Source: Colwellia sp. TT2012
Lineage (GTDB): Bacteria > Pseudomonadota > Gammaproteobacteria > Enterobacterales > Alteromonadaceae
Length of the DNA stretch: 64,000 nucleotides
Assembly: GCF_001440345.1 (NCBI RefSeq)
Contig: NZ_LJYX01000017.1
Location: 682,001 to 746,000, forward strand
Direction: 5' to 3'
Position numbers and translations under genes: made by a program. Positions 16,970 to 25,994 of this stretch are shown piece after piece (position 1 is the stretch's first letter; each line of letters starts with the position of its first letter). The notes under the pieces are model-generated. The model ran no database searches and was not told where the DNA came from. It worked only from the letters and a program-made list of their open reading frames with translations.

Positions 16970-18447
16970 ATCATTTTATCGGCGAGTAAAAACTGTAACA
17001 CTTGATCCATGCGAATATGTGGTAAACATTGATGTTTATTGAAACCCGATAAGGGAGCAAACGCGATAAAATTAAAGGTGTTCGAACGCCAATAATCTTC
17101 TTGCGGCAACTGATTGGGTACCGCCCCAGGAAACACCGTTATTTTTTGGCCAAACACTTCAGTTTCCTCTTTTCCCTCACGCTGAGCTAAACATTGACCT
17201 TGGATAACAGGGATGTCTGCCCCTCTATATTTACTGACACCTGAAGTTGTCGCTTTAACCGCAGCAATGGCTAAGGTTTGAATTTGTACGGCTTCGTAGC
17301 TTATTTTGTGTTTATTTTGGTGAATCAATTGGTTTAACAACGCCACCATAGGTGCGTGTTGCTCTGGGGTAACATGGTCGGCTTTAGTCGCGCAAAACAA
17401 TAGTTTGTCAATTTTAGGGGAAAACAAGCGAGAAAACAGCCCTGATTTACCATAACTATAACTTTGTAGGATCATCGACATGGCAAGTTCTAAATCGGCA
17501 AAACTTTCTCTCCCTTTATTTAAGGGCGTTAAACAATCGGCTAAGACTATTTGTCGATCAAAACGCAGGAAGTGTTCACGATAGAATTTACGGACTACTT
17601 GTTCTTTATACTCAAGGTAGCGTGAACGTAACATACCAACAAAGCTATCATCAGCCGCATTTTGATAAGCAGCTTCATCAAGGTTTGCTAGTAAGGGGAA
17701 AAACTCTAAAATTGGCGCCCCTGCTAGCTCACCTGGTAATATAAATCGTCCAGGCTGTATTACCGATAAACCTAGGTCATAACGAAAAGTATATAAAAGC
17801 GCGGTATACTCTTGCGCTAGCTCCCCTAAGAGTTCCTCAGTAGCACAAGCTAATGGATCAATTTTTGCCAGTTTAGCCAAAAACCCCTTACTGAGCTCAG
17901 CCCGTGGCGCACTGGTCATTAAATCATACGTTTGCTGTGACCACTGTTGATAAGTTTGCTTTAGCATGGGTAAGTCAAGCAGCCACTCACCGGGGTAATC
18001 GGTAATATCTAAGGTTAATGTTGCCATATCTGTGGCGTATTTAAGTATTGAACTTTTCGGCTGATAACGAATAGACAAACGTAATTCACTAATACCATGT
18101 GTTGGTTCTGGCCAGCTGGGTTGCTCTGCTGTTAACGCAGAAATGGCTGCATCATAATCAAAGCGCGGCACATGAAAGTGTTTTTGCGGTACACGTTTAG
18201 CGGCGATAAAAGTGCCCTTGTGCACGGGATCAAAAAAACTAAGTTTTGTACCATTACCTTCATTGATTAGTTGATTTACCAAGGAAGTAATAAATGCCGT
18301 TTTACCGCTACGGCTTAATCCGGTTACCGCTAAAGTAACATGTTGATCGAATGTGCGACTCAGTAATTCATTAGCCTTACCTTTTAGATTGTTTTTCAAC
18401 TTATCTAGACCACGTTTTTTTATGAATAATTTACTTATTAATGCCAT
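16966..18447 (-). CDS. ycjX: YcjX-family P-loop NTPase (DUF463)
   Basis: 493 residues. The Walker A motif TGLSRSGKT is at about residues 42-50, and the family segments LTLDITDYPGEWLLDLPML, QPGRFILPGEL, PILEFFPL and FRQIVLADCL-type follow in order. YcjX is a stress-related GTPase-like protein of unknown substrate that works with YcjF. It is the first gene of a two-gene unit downstream of pspABC, separated from pspC by a terminator. The same relative order (psp, ycjX, ycjF, tyrR) is known from E. coli, although there several other genes intervene. Confidence 0.9.
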   Translation of the reverse strand: MALISKLFIKKRGLDKLKNNLKGKANELLSRTFDQHVTLAVTGLSRSGKTAFITSLVNQLINEGNGTKLSFFDPVHKGTFIAAKRVPQKHFHVPRFDYDAAISALTAEQPSWPEPTHGISELRLSIRYQPKSSILKYATDMATLTLDITDYPGEWLLDLPMLKQTYQQWSQQTYDLMTSAPRAELSKGFLAKLAKIDPLACATEELLGELAQEYTALLYTFRYDLGLSVIQPGRFILPGELAGAPILEFFPLLANLDEAAYQNAADDSFVGMLRSRYLEYKEQVVRKFYREHFLRFDRQIVLADCLTPLNKGRESFADLELAMSMILQSYSYGKSGLFSRLFSPKIDKLLFCATKADHVTPEQHAPMVALLNQLIHQNKHKISYEAVQIQTLAIAAVKATTSGVSKYRGADIPVIQGQCLAQREGKEETEVFGQKITVFPGAVPNQLPQEDYWRSNTFNFIAFAPLSGFNKHQCLPHIRMDQVLQFLLADKMI

Positions 18448-18600
18448 AACGAATTGATAACTTATATATTAATATCTTATTTAAGAACCCTAGGATAATA
18501 AGGGCCTTTAAATAACATGACACCTTATTGATTGCTTTTCACCAGAAAGGTTAAGCTATCTCGATTAAGACTGGCAAGACATTACTGGCACTGGACTAAT

Positions 18601-18622
18601 AAAAAAGCTGCCAACTGACAGC
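18601..18622 (-). terminator. Intrinsic terminator after pspC
   Basis: Minus-strand stem GCTGTC-AGTT-GGCAGC (one G-T pair) followed by TTTTTTATT, 14 bp beyond the pspC stop codon. It ends the pspABC transcript ahead of ycjX. Confidence 0.8.
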
Positions 18623-18635
18623 ATTTCTCCTGTGC

Positions 18636-19088
18636 TTAGAGCTTATTAATCTCCCTTGAAACAGTAAACTCCGCTGAGGTAACATATTGTTCCATCAATT
18701 GTACCTTTTTTTCCAAAGCGCTAAACTTACGACGAATGTCATAAAGTGCTTGCTTGGGCGGCTCACCCGCTTGCCAAATCCTCGATTTTACTTTTATTGA
18801 TTCATTGCTAACATCAGCCTCGTACTGCCCTTGCTGAGACCGTTTACCAAAGCGACTTTCACTTGGTTCATGGCTACCTCTTACGATTTTCCCTGGGGAT
18901 TTATCCAAAATAAACCAACCAGCAATATAAATTAAGATAAGAAATGGCAAGCCAAAAAGCACACCAGAGACCACTAAAATTCTTACCAACCAAGTTTCCC
19001 AACCGAAATAATCTGCTAGGCCAGCACAAACCCCTGCTATTTTTCCCCGCTCGGCGTTACGATATAACTCTCCTCTTTTTCGACTCAT
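18636..19088 (-). CDS. pspC: Phage shock protein C
   Basis: 150 residues. The PspC domain is at the N-terminus: REGKIAGVCAGLADYFG-type motif (here RGKIAGVCAGLADYFGWE), then one transmembrane helix (VRILVVSGVLFGLPFLILIYIAG) and a soluble C-terminal region ending in a coiled-coil-like segment (LEKKVQLMEQYV). PspC with PspB senses inner-membrane damage and releases PspF from PspA. The start codon overlaps the end of pspB by four bases (ATGA), indicating coupled translation. Confidence 0.93.
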   Translation of the reverse strand: MSRKRGELYRNAERGKIAGVCAGLADYFGWETWLVRILVVSGVLFGLPFLILIYIAGWFILDKSPGKIVRGSHEPSESRFGKRSQQGQYEADVSNESIKVKSRIWQAGEPPKQALYDIRRKFSALEKKVQLMEQYVTSAEFTVSREINKL

Positions 19089-19312
19089 AATCTGGCTCTC
19101 CAGTTTGGGGACTCCGCGTCTAAAATAGCTTCGAGTGTTTGTATCCTATCGGCCATGGTATCGGCAACTTCTGACAATTCTGATAATTGAATATACTCTT
19201 CTTGACTTAAACCTTGGCTTACTTGCTTTTTACTGCGGTAATGCAACACCAACCATATGGGCGCAACAATAATCATAAATATAATGACAGGTGCCATGAT
19301 AATCTCTTCCAC
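19085..19312 (-). CDS. pspB: Phage shock protein B
   Basis: 75 residues: one N-terminal transmembrane helix (PVIIFMIIVAPIWLVLHY) followed by a basic spot and a coiled coil with QLSEVADTMADRIQTLE, the family hallmark. The C-terminal NWR is as in other PspB proteins. It partners PspC in the membrane. The frame is also open for two or three codons before the conserved start, so the exact initiator (MEEI or MAPV) is uncertain. Confidence 0.92.
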   Translation of the reverse strand: MEEIIMAPVIIFMIIVAPIWLVLHYRSKKQVSQGLSQEEYIQLSELSEVADTMADRIQTLEAILDAESPNWRARL

Positions 19313-19376
19313 AATACTTCTCCTTTATCCTATGCTAGCGATCGCTTTATTTAGGTTTTATTCCTATTTTTCGTTA

Positions 19377-20042
19377 TTATTTTTTATTCTTTTTCATCTT
19401 AGCTTTTAACTGAGCTAATTCATCATCAACCTTTTCATCAGTCTCAAGCTCGGCAATCTCATCTGCTAATGATTTACCACCTAAATCATAGGATTCAACT
19501 TCGGCTTCGATATCATCAATTTTACGTTCATAATGATCAAAACGGTTTAATGCATCACTAACCCGAGTGCTGTGGATGTTTTCTTTTACTTTTAAACGAG
19601 AGTTTGCTGATTTTTCTCGAATGACAATGGCTTTTTGTCGCGACTTGGCATCAGTAAGCTTATCTTGTAATTGGCTGATTTCATCTTGCAATTTACAAAT
19701 ATGTTCATCAATGTGGCTCAACTCAGCTAATAAAGCTTGTGCGCTTTCACTGCTTTTTTTCTTTTCCATCAAGGCAGCACGAGCTAAGTCTTCACGATCT
19801 TTGCTTAAAGCCAGTACTGCTTTTCCTTGCCATTGTTCCGCGTCTTTTTCAAGGCGGGTTACTTTACGGGATAATTCTTTTTTCTCTGCTAATATTTTAG
19901 CCGAACTAGAACGCACTTCAACTAAGGTATCTTCCATTTCTTGAATGATCAAGCGGACCATTTTGGCTGGATCTTCGGCTTTATCTAATAAATTATTAAT
20001 ATTAGAGTTAATAATATCTGTGAATCTTGAAAAAATACCCAT
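19377..20042 (-). CDS. pspA: Phage shock protein A
   Basis: 221 residues, the normal length. It starts MGIFSRFTDIINSNINNLLDKAEDPAKM, the amphipathic membrane-binding helix and family signature. The rest is one long coiled-coil protein of the ESCRT-III/Vipp1 superfamily. PspA inhibits PspF in unstressed cells and polymerises on damaged inner membrane to stop proton leakage. It heads the pspABC operon, divergent from pspF. Confidence 0.95.
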   Translation of the reverse strand: MGIFSRFTDIINSNINNLLDKAEDPAKMVRLIIQEMEDTLVEVRSSSAKILAEKKELSRKVTRLEKDAEQWQGKAVLALSKDREDLARAALMEKKKSSESAQALLAELSHIDEHICKLQDEISQLQDKLTDAKSRQKAIVIREKSANSRLKVKENIHSTRVSDALNRFDHYERKIDDIEAEVESYDLGGKSLADEIAELETDEKVDDELAQLKAKMKKNKK

Positions 20043-20139
20043 AACATCTTCCTCAACTAGTGGCTAAATTATGCCAAACTGTATTTACATTTACTTAAAC
20101 TAAGCATTTACTTAGTGCTGAATTACTATTTTAATACAT

Positions 20140-20155
20140 TCATTTTTTACGCCAA
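20140..20155 (-). promoter_or_regulatory. Candidate sigma-54 promoter of pspABC
   Basis: Minus-strand TTGGCGTAAAAAATGA has GG and G-A separated by 10 bp, close to the -24/-12 pattern TGGC-N8-TTGC; the -12 element is imperfect. It gives a leader of roughly 85 nt before pspA. Because pspF encodes a sigma-54 activator, a promoter of this class is expected here. Confidence 0.45.
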
Positions 20156-20279
20156 CTTTCAAAACAATAATAACATACTGTTTTAAATAGAATTATTATT
20201 TATTTAAAAAAGACTTTCAACCGACTAAGTAATAAAATACACTATTTGTTAGTGAAATAAACCAACATTTGAGTTTACT

Positions 20280-21401
20280 ATGGCGCGTTTTAACCAACAA
20301 GATAATCTTCTGGGCCAATCAAATAATTTTTTAGAAGTACTAGAGCAAATATCTCAAATTGCTCCTTTGAGTAAACCCGTACTGATAATTGGTGAACGAG
20401 GCACAGGTAAAGAGCTGGTCGCTGCCCGCTTACACTTTCTATCTAAACGCTGGCAACAAAATTATATAAAACTTAATTGTGCGGCTTTAAATGAAAATTT
20501 ACTTGAAACAGAATTGTTCGGTTATGATAGTGGCGCTTTTACCGGTGCAAATAAACGTCATGAAGGACGATTTGAACGTGCAGATAAAGGCACACTATTT
20601 TTAGATGAAATTGCTAATACCTCTGGCCTCATTCAAGAAAAGCTATTACGTGTCGTTGAATACGGTGAATTTGAGCGTGTTGGTGGTTCAAGAACTATTA
20701 CTACCGATGTTCGTTTGGTGGCGGCAACCAATGAAGATTTGCCTACGTTAGCGGCATCGGGACAATTTAGAGCCGATTTATTAGATAGATTAGCTTTTGA
20801 TGTTATCACGCTACCACCGTTAAGAGAGCGTTTAGATGATATTATGATGCTGGCAGAGCACTTCGCTATCAACATGGCTCGTGAGCTTGATTTTGAATTA
20901 TTTAGTGGTTTTACCGAAAAAGCCAAACGTAGCCTGCTTGAATATCCTTGGCCTGGTAATATTCGTGAGTTGAAAAATGTGGTTGAGCGCAGCGTTTATC
21001 GCGGTAATAATCCACATTTGCCCGTACACGAATTGATCATAGACCCTTTCGACTCTCCTTATAGACCTAGGCAAAGCAATAAGACCCATGACAGAATCAA
21101 AACACTCAGCGGTAACATTGTCGCTGCAACTGAGAGTGTGGCCAGCGATACAAGTCAACTAACCGCTACGACTAAGCCAACAAGTGCTAAGCTAGCCACT
21201 AAAACTGTGACGCAACAGTTTCCCCAGTCCTTAAAATCATTATCACAAGATTATGAAATAGAGTTAATACAATCGGCGTTAGCACATTGTCAATTTAATC
21301 AAAAGAAAACCGCGGAAGCATTGAAATTAACGTATCATCAATTAAGAGGTTACCTAAAAAAATATAACTTGCTTGATGGCAGTATTAACGATGAGCTTTA
21401 A
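20280..21401 (+). CDS. pspF: Sigma-54 activator of the psp operon (PspF)
   Basis: 373 residues, longer than the roughly 325-330 of E. coli because of an inserted low-complexity linker (about 265-320). There is no N-terminal sensory domain, as expected for PspF. The AAA+ domain has GERGTGKE (Walker A), ESGAFTGA-type sigma-54 contact loop (here YDSGAFTGANKR) and GTLFLDEIA (Walker B). A Fis-type helix-turn-helix is at the C-terminus (NQKKTAEALKLTYHQLRGYLKKY). It activates pspABC and is held inactive by PspA. It is divergent from pspA and overlaps the start of sapA. Confidence 0.95.
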   Translation: MARFNQQDNLLGQSNNFLEVLEQISQIAPLSKPVLIIGERGTGKELVAARLHFLSKRWQQNYIKLNCAALNENLLETELFGYDSGAFTGANKRHEGRFERADKGTLFLDEIANTSGLIQEKLLRVVEYGEFERVGGSRTITTDVRLVAATNEDLPTLAASGQFRADLLDRLAFDVITLPPLRERLDDIMMLAEHFAINMARELDFELFSGFTEKAKRSLLEYPWPGNIRELKNVVERSVYRGNNPHLPVHELIIDPFDSPYRPRQSNKTHDRIKTLSGNIVAATESVASDTSQLTATTKPTSAKLATKTVTQQFPQSLKSLSQDYEIELIQSALAHCQFNQKKTAEALKLTYHQLRGYLKKYNLLDGSINDEL

Positions 21402-23046
21402 GCCAACACTCCCTTTACTTATTTCTGCTTTTGTTAGCCTGCTCGTTGGATGTAACGAGGGTAATAAATTATCGTTAAGTGAGCGCAGTATTATCTATTG
21501 CTCTGAAGGCTCGCCAGAAACGTTTAACCCTCAGCTTAGTACCTCAGGAACAACGACTGACGCCATATCTAAACAGCTTTATAACAGCCTAATTGTTTAT
21601 AAAGGGAAAAATAACACCTTGGGCCCTTCCCTGGCTAAGTCTTGGCATGTTACTCGTGACGGTAAAAAAATCACCTTCTATTTACGTCAAGATGTACGCT
21701 TTCATCAAACGAGCTACTTTACCCCGACAAGATTACTTAATGCCGATGATGTTTTATTCAGCTTTAATCGAATTTTAGATAAAAACCATGCTTATCATCA
21801 AGTATCTGGTGGCCAGTACCCTTTTTTCCAAAGTACAAAATTTACCGAGTTAATTGAGAAAATTGAGAAAATCAACGATTATACCATACGCTTTATTTTA
21901 AAACGAAGCGACAGCTCCTTTGTAGCTAATTTAGCCACCGATTATGCGATAATATTATCGGCTGAGTACGGTGAAAAACTACTCAATAAAGGTACACCGC
22001 ATAAAATAGATATACTGCCCATTGGTACCGGACCGTTTAAATTCAAAGAGTATCGGGTCGGTTCATTAATTCGTTTTTACCGTCATGATTCATATTGGCA
22101 AGGACAAGCAAAGATTGAACAACTTGTTTTTGATATAACACTGAGTAGAACCAGTCGCTTAACTAAACTGTTAGCCAAAGAATGTGATGTCAGTAGTTAC
22201 CCTATAGCCCATGCAAAAATTGCAGAAAGAACTGACTTGATATTGGAGTCGATTACCTCATTAAATGTAGGTTACTTTGGTTTTAATACTAAAAAAGAGC
22301 CTTTTAATAATAAATTAGTACGCCAAGCCATCAGCTTAGCTATTAACAAGCAGGCGATCATTGATACCGTTTACCACTCTAAAGCAGCCCGAGCTAAATC
22401 AATACTACCTGAAACATCATGGGCTTATGACACCAATACTCCCGAACAAGGGTATGATCCTGTTCGGGCTAAGTCACTATTAGAAATAGCCGGTTATGCG
22501 CAAGGTTTTACTATGGACCTATGGGCAATGCCAGTGCAAAGAGCCTATAATCCAAATGCCTTAACCATGGCCAAGCTTATCCAAGCTGATTTAAAGAAAA
22601 TTGGCGTAAAGGTGAAGATTGTCAGTTATGAGTGGAGCACCTTCTTGCGTCGCTTATCCTTGGGTGAGCACCAAAGTTTTTTATTAGGCTGGAATGCCGA
22701 TACGCCAGAACCCGATAATTTTTTCACACCAATGCTAAGTTGCTCGGCCAGCGAAACGGGTAATAACCGGACCTTTTGGTGTAATAAAGAATTTGACCAA
22801 CTACTGCAAGAAGCGCTTAAAACAACCAATATGAAGCAAAGAAAGCGTTACTATGCTCAGGCTATGGCAATAATTAATGAAGAAATGCCTTTATTACCCA
22901 TTGCTCACTCAAAGCGCTATCAAGCTCGTGGTACCGATGTGGTAGGTGATATATTGTCAAACTTTGGTGGTATCAGTTTTTATCAAGCGGCTAAAATAAA
23001 TACCAATAACAAAGCTGATGACATGGTTAACAAGGTGAGTAACTAA
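21391..23046 (+). CDS. sapA: Peptide ABC transporter substrate-binding lipoprotein SapA
   Basis: About 552 residues from the ATG of MSFKPTLPLLIS; this start overlaps the pspF stop, suggesting translational coupling, and an ATG six codons upstream is also possible. A lipoprotein signal with lipobox LLVGC is present, so the protein should be anchored in the membrane, unlike the soluble periplasmic E. coli SapA. The body matches extracellular solute-binding family 5, including YCSEGSPETFNPQLSTSG, LNADDVLFSFNRILD and PIGTGPFKF. SapA binds peptides for the SapBCDF importer linked to antimicrobial-peptide resistance and potassium or putrescine handling in enterics. Confidence 0.9.
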   Translation: MSFKPTLPLLISAFVSLLVGCNEGNKLSLSERSIIYCSEGSPETFNPQLSTSGTTTDAISKQLYNSLIVYKGKNNTLGPSLAKSWHVTRDGKKITFYLRQDVRFHQTSYFTPTRLLNADDVLFSFNRILDKNHAYHQVSGGQYPFFQSTKFTELIEKIEKINDYTIRFILKRSDSSFVANLATDYAIILSAEYGEKLLNKGTPHKIDILPIGTGPFKFKEYRVGSLIRFYRHDSYWQGQAKIEQLVFDITLSRTSRLTKLLAKECDVSSYPIAHAKIAERTDLILESITSLNVGYFGFNTKKEPFNNKLVRQAISLAINKQAIIDTVYHSKAARAKSILPETSWAYDTNTPEQGYDPVRAKSLLEIAGYAQGFTMDLWAMPVQRAYNPNALTMAKLIQADLKKIGVKVKIVSYEWSTFLRRLSLGEHQSFLLGWNADTPEPDNFFTPMLSCSASETGNNRTFWCNKEFDQLLQEALKTTNMKQRKRYYAQAMAIINEEMPLLPIAHSKRYQARGTDVVGDILSNFGGISFYQAAKINTNNKADDMVNKVSN

Positions 23047-23047
23047 G

Positions 23048-24076
23048 ATGCTGACTTTTACCTTAAGACGCATCAGCTTATTTATTTTTACTATGCTAGT
23101 GCTAACTTTATTATCATTTAGCTTAAGTTTTTTATTTCCGGGTGATACCGTTATTAATCATTCTGGTCAAATTAATGCTACGGTAAGCGAATTAGCACAA
23201 CTTAATCAAGCTTACCAAATGGATAAGAGCATAGTTAATCAATATGGCGCTTATTTAACTCATATCCTTAATGGTGATTTTGGTCAATCTATGGCCAGCC
23301 AATCGCCCATTAGCAAAGAGATTATAGAATTACTGCCGGCAACCATAGAGCTCAGCTTAGTAGCTTTACTTATTGCTATGATAGTCGGTATTCCTTTAGG
23401 TTTTATTGCCGCGATCAAACACAATAAAACCAGTGACCATGTGATATTATCTTTAGCTATGCTTGGTTATTCCATTCCTGTTTTTTGGTTAGGTTTACTG
23501 GCTATACTTGTCTTTTCCATCGGCCTTGGTTGGTTGCCTTCAGCAGGAAAAATTAGCTTACTGTTTGAAATAGAGTTTGTTACTGGCATCCAGTTTATTG
23601 ATATTTTATTAAGTGATAGCCCCTATAAATGGCAAGCTTTTAGTAATGCCAGTGCCCATATCATTCTCCCCGCATGTGTCATAGCCCTAGCACCCGCGAC
23701 TATTTTCATTCGCTTATCGCGTGCCGCGATGATAGAAGTATTAGCCGCCAGTTATATCAGAGCTGCTCGTGCTAAAGGATTAAGCTTTCAACAAATAATT
23801 TTTCGCCACGCCATACGTAATGCCCTGATCAAAATAATACGACATGTGGGTTTACAATTTGCCAATTTGGTCACCATCGCCATGGTAACTGAGGTTATTT
23901 TTAGTTGGCCTGGCATTGGTCGATGGCTAATAGAAAGTATATATCAGCGCGATTACACCGCAATTCAAGGCGGTTTATTAGTGCTGTCATGCTTTATATT
24001 TATTATTCATATTTTAACAGATTTTATCTATGCGGCGCTCAATCCATTAGCCCGAGGTAATAAATATGGCTCGTGA
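23048..24076 (+). CDS. sapB: Peptide ABC transporter permease SapB
   Basis: 342 residues with about six transmembrane helices. It has the DppB/OppB-type N-terminal TM segment followed by the large periplasmic loop. The permease EAA-type motif is at EVLAASYIRAARAKGLSFQQIIFRHAIRNALIKI, where it contacts the ATPases. It starts two bases after sapA and overlaps sapC by 11 bases, so it belongs to one operon. Confidence 0.92.
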   Translation: MLTFTLRRISLFIFTMLVLTLLSFSLSFLFPGDTVINHSGQINATVSELAQLNQAYQMDKSIVNQYGAYLTHILNGDFGQSMASQSPISKEIIELLPATIELSLVALLIAMIVGIPLGFIAAIKHNKTSDHVILSLAMLGYSIPVFWLGLLAILVFSIGLGWLPSAGKISLLFEIEFVTGIQFIDILLSDSPYKWQAFSNASAHIILPACVIALAPATIFIRLSRAAMIEVLAASYIRAARAKGLSFQQIIFRHAIRNALIKIIRHVGLQFANLVTIAMVTEVIFSWPGIGRWLIESIYQRDYTAIQGGLLVLSCFIFIIHILTDFIYAALNPLARGNKYGS

Positions 24077-24959
24077 AAAAATATACCTTGAAGAAGTTTT
24101 TCCTTCTCCTTTTATGCAGTTGTGGAGGATTTTTCGTAAAACTCCCGTCGCTATGGTTGGCTTCTGTTGTTTTATTTTACTTATTTTATTAGCTATTTTC
24201 GCACCAATTATTTCACCCTACTCGCCAGTGGACGGCAATTTAGATATGATTTTATTGCCTCCTGCTTGGCATGTAGATGGCAATGTAAGTTATTTGTTAG
24301 GTACCGATGAGCTTGGCAGAGATATGCTGTCTCGGCTCATGTATGGCACTTCACTTACCTTTGGTTTAAGTTTTATTGTGGTGTTTTTTTCTTTAGTAAT
24401 AGGCGTGGTCATTGGTTCACTCTCCGCGTTAACTCGAGGTATTAAATCCAGTTTTTTAAACCACTTTCTCGATGTAGTACTCTCTATCCCATCGCTATTA
24501 CTCGCCATTATTATTGTCGCCATTTTAGGCCCTGGCATCAGTAACACTGTCTGGGCAATCGCTATAGTCTTTATCCCGCAATTTATCCACATAACCCGCT
24601 ATGCGGTAAAAGAAGAATTTAGAAAAGATTATGTCTTAGCATCGCGCCTTGATGGTGCCAGTAATTTCCGTATTTTGTACTACTCAGTATTCCCTAATAT
24701 TGTTGAGCGCTTAATGAGTCAAGCAACACTTGCGCAATCTGCGGCAATATTAGATATCGCGACACTAGGCTTTTTAGGGCTAGGGGCACAAATCCCCTTA
24801 CCTGAATGGGGAGCTATTTTAGCCAATGGCCTTGAGCGATTTTATATAGCGCCATGGACGGTTTATTTACCTGGCCTAGCGATATTATTCGCCGTAGTTG
24901 CCACTAACTTAGTGGGTGAAGGTATTCGCCACGCCCTCAAGTTGCGTAAGGAAAACTAA
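24066..24959 (+). CDS. sapC: Peptide ABC transporter permease SapC
   Basis: 297 residues, DppC/OppC type. The cytoplasmic N-terminus PFMQLWRIFRKTPVAMVGF precedes the first helix. The LGTDELGRDMLSRLMYG motif typical of the family follows, and the EAA loop reads EEFRKDYVLASRLDGASNFRILYYSVFPN. It forms the membrane channel with SapB. The stop codon shares one base with the sapD start (TAATG). Confidence 0.93.
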   Translation: MAREKIYLEEVFPSPFMQLWRIFRKTPVAMVGFCCFILLILLAIFAPIISPYSPVDGNLDMILLPPAWHVDGNVSYLLGTDELGRDMLSRLMYGTSLTFGLSFIVVFFSLVIGVVIGSLSALTRGIKSSFLNHFLDVVLSIPSLLLAIIIVAILGPGISNTVWAIAIVFIPQFIHITRYAVKEEFRKDYVLASRLDGASNFRILYYSVFPNIVERLMSQATLAQSAAILDIATLGFLGLGAQIPLPEWGAILANGLERFYIAPWTVYLPGLAILFAVVATNLVGEGIRHALKLRKEN

Positions 24960-25993
24960 TGAACTTACTCGATATTAGAAATTTATCCATTGAACTAGAT
25001 ACACCTAACGGGAAAATATTGGCAGTTGATAGAGTGAGCTTATCAATGAAGGAAGGTGAAATACGGGGTTTAGTGGGTGAGTCAGGCTCTGGTAAATCAT
25101 TATTGGCGCAAGCCATTATCGGGGTGTTAGACGATAAGTGGCGTGTCCATGCTGACAGATTTCATTGGCGTGGCATCGACCTATTACGGCTAACAATCGA
25201 TGAACGTAGAACATTATTATGTCGTGATATAGCAATGATATTTCAAGAGCCCATGAGCTGCTTAGACCCCACCACGTTGATAGGGGCACAATTAAGTGAA
25301 GCAATTGATACTTCACAATTATCAGGTTATTTTTGGCAACGTAATAAACAACGCAAAGAAGCAGTGATAAAATTACTTCATAAAGTGGGTATTAAAAAGC
25401 ATAGTCAATGTATTAGTAGTTACCCACATCAGCTCACCGAGGCAATTTGTCAACGCGTTATGATAGCAATCGCCTTGGCAGGCCGACCATTGTTATTGAT
25501 TGCCGATGAGCCAACAGCGGCTATGGAAAGTACCAATCAGGGGCAAATATTTAGATTATTAGCAAACTTAAATCAATTAAAAAATATGGCTATTTTATTG
25601 ATCAGCCATGATTTAGAAAAAATCACCCACTGGACCAACACTATCACAGTAATGTATAGCGGTCAGTTTGTTGAAGCGGGCACCACAGAACAAATATTTA
25701 ATCAACCTATGCACCCTTATACCCGCGCTCTAGTTGATAGTAGTACTAAAGCCAATCTGCAATTACCCGCTAAGTCGAGATTAATGACCTTACCTGGTAG
25801 TATTCCAATTTTACAACATTTACCTATTGGTTGTCGGCTAGGTCCTCGATGTCCAAGAGCTCAGCAAACCTGTGTTTCAGCGCCCAAAGTGAGTAACTTT
25901 CATGGTCACAAAGTAAGTTGTCACTTCCCGATACTTCGTGAAACAGTAAAAAAAGAGCCCGTAAAGCACAAACCAGTAAAAGGTACAGACTAA
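24959..25993 (+). CDS. sapD: Peptide ABC transporter ATPase SapD
   Basis: 344 residues. Walker A GESGSGKS, Q-loop MIFQEPMSCLDPT, Walker B LLIADEPTAAME and switch histidine LLISHD are all present. The ABC signature is degenerate (HQLTEAICQR instead of LSGGQ), as it also is in E. coli SapD (LTEGECQK as I recall). The C-terminal oligopeptide-transporter extension carries the cysteine motif IGCRLGPRCPRAQQTC, typical of OppD/DppD-type subunits that may hold an Fe-S cluster. It is cotranslated with sapC and sits two bases before sapF. Confidence 0.93.
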   Translation: MNLLDIRNLSIELDTPNGKILAVDRVSLSMKEGEIRGLVGESGSGKSLLAQAIIGVLDDKWRVHADRFHWRGIDLLRLTIDERRTLLCRDIAMIFQEPMSCLDPTTLIGAQLSEAIDTSQLSGYFWQRNKQRKEAVIKLLHKVGIKKHSQCISSYPHQLTEAICQRVMIAIALAGRPLLLIADEPTAAMESTNQGQIFRLLANLNQLKNMAILLISHDLEKITHWTNTITVMYSGQFVEAGTTEQIFNQPMHPYTRALVDSSTKANLQLPAKSRLMTLPGSIPILQHLPIGCRLGPRCPRAQQTCVSAPKVSNFHGHKVSCHFPILRETVKKEPVKHKPVKGTD

Positions 25994-25994
25994 G

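Noticed and set aside
20062-20077. Second sigma-54-like sequence TTGGCATAATTTAGCC before pspA
   Set aside because: GG and GC are 9 bp apart instead of 10 and it would leave almost no leader before the ATG.
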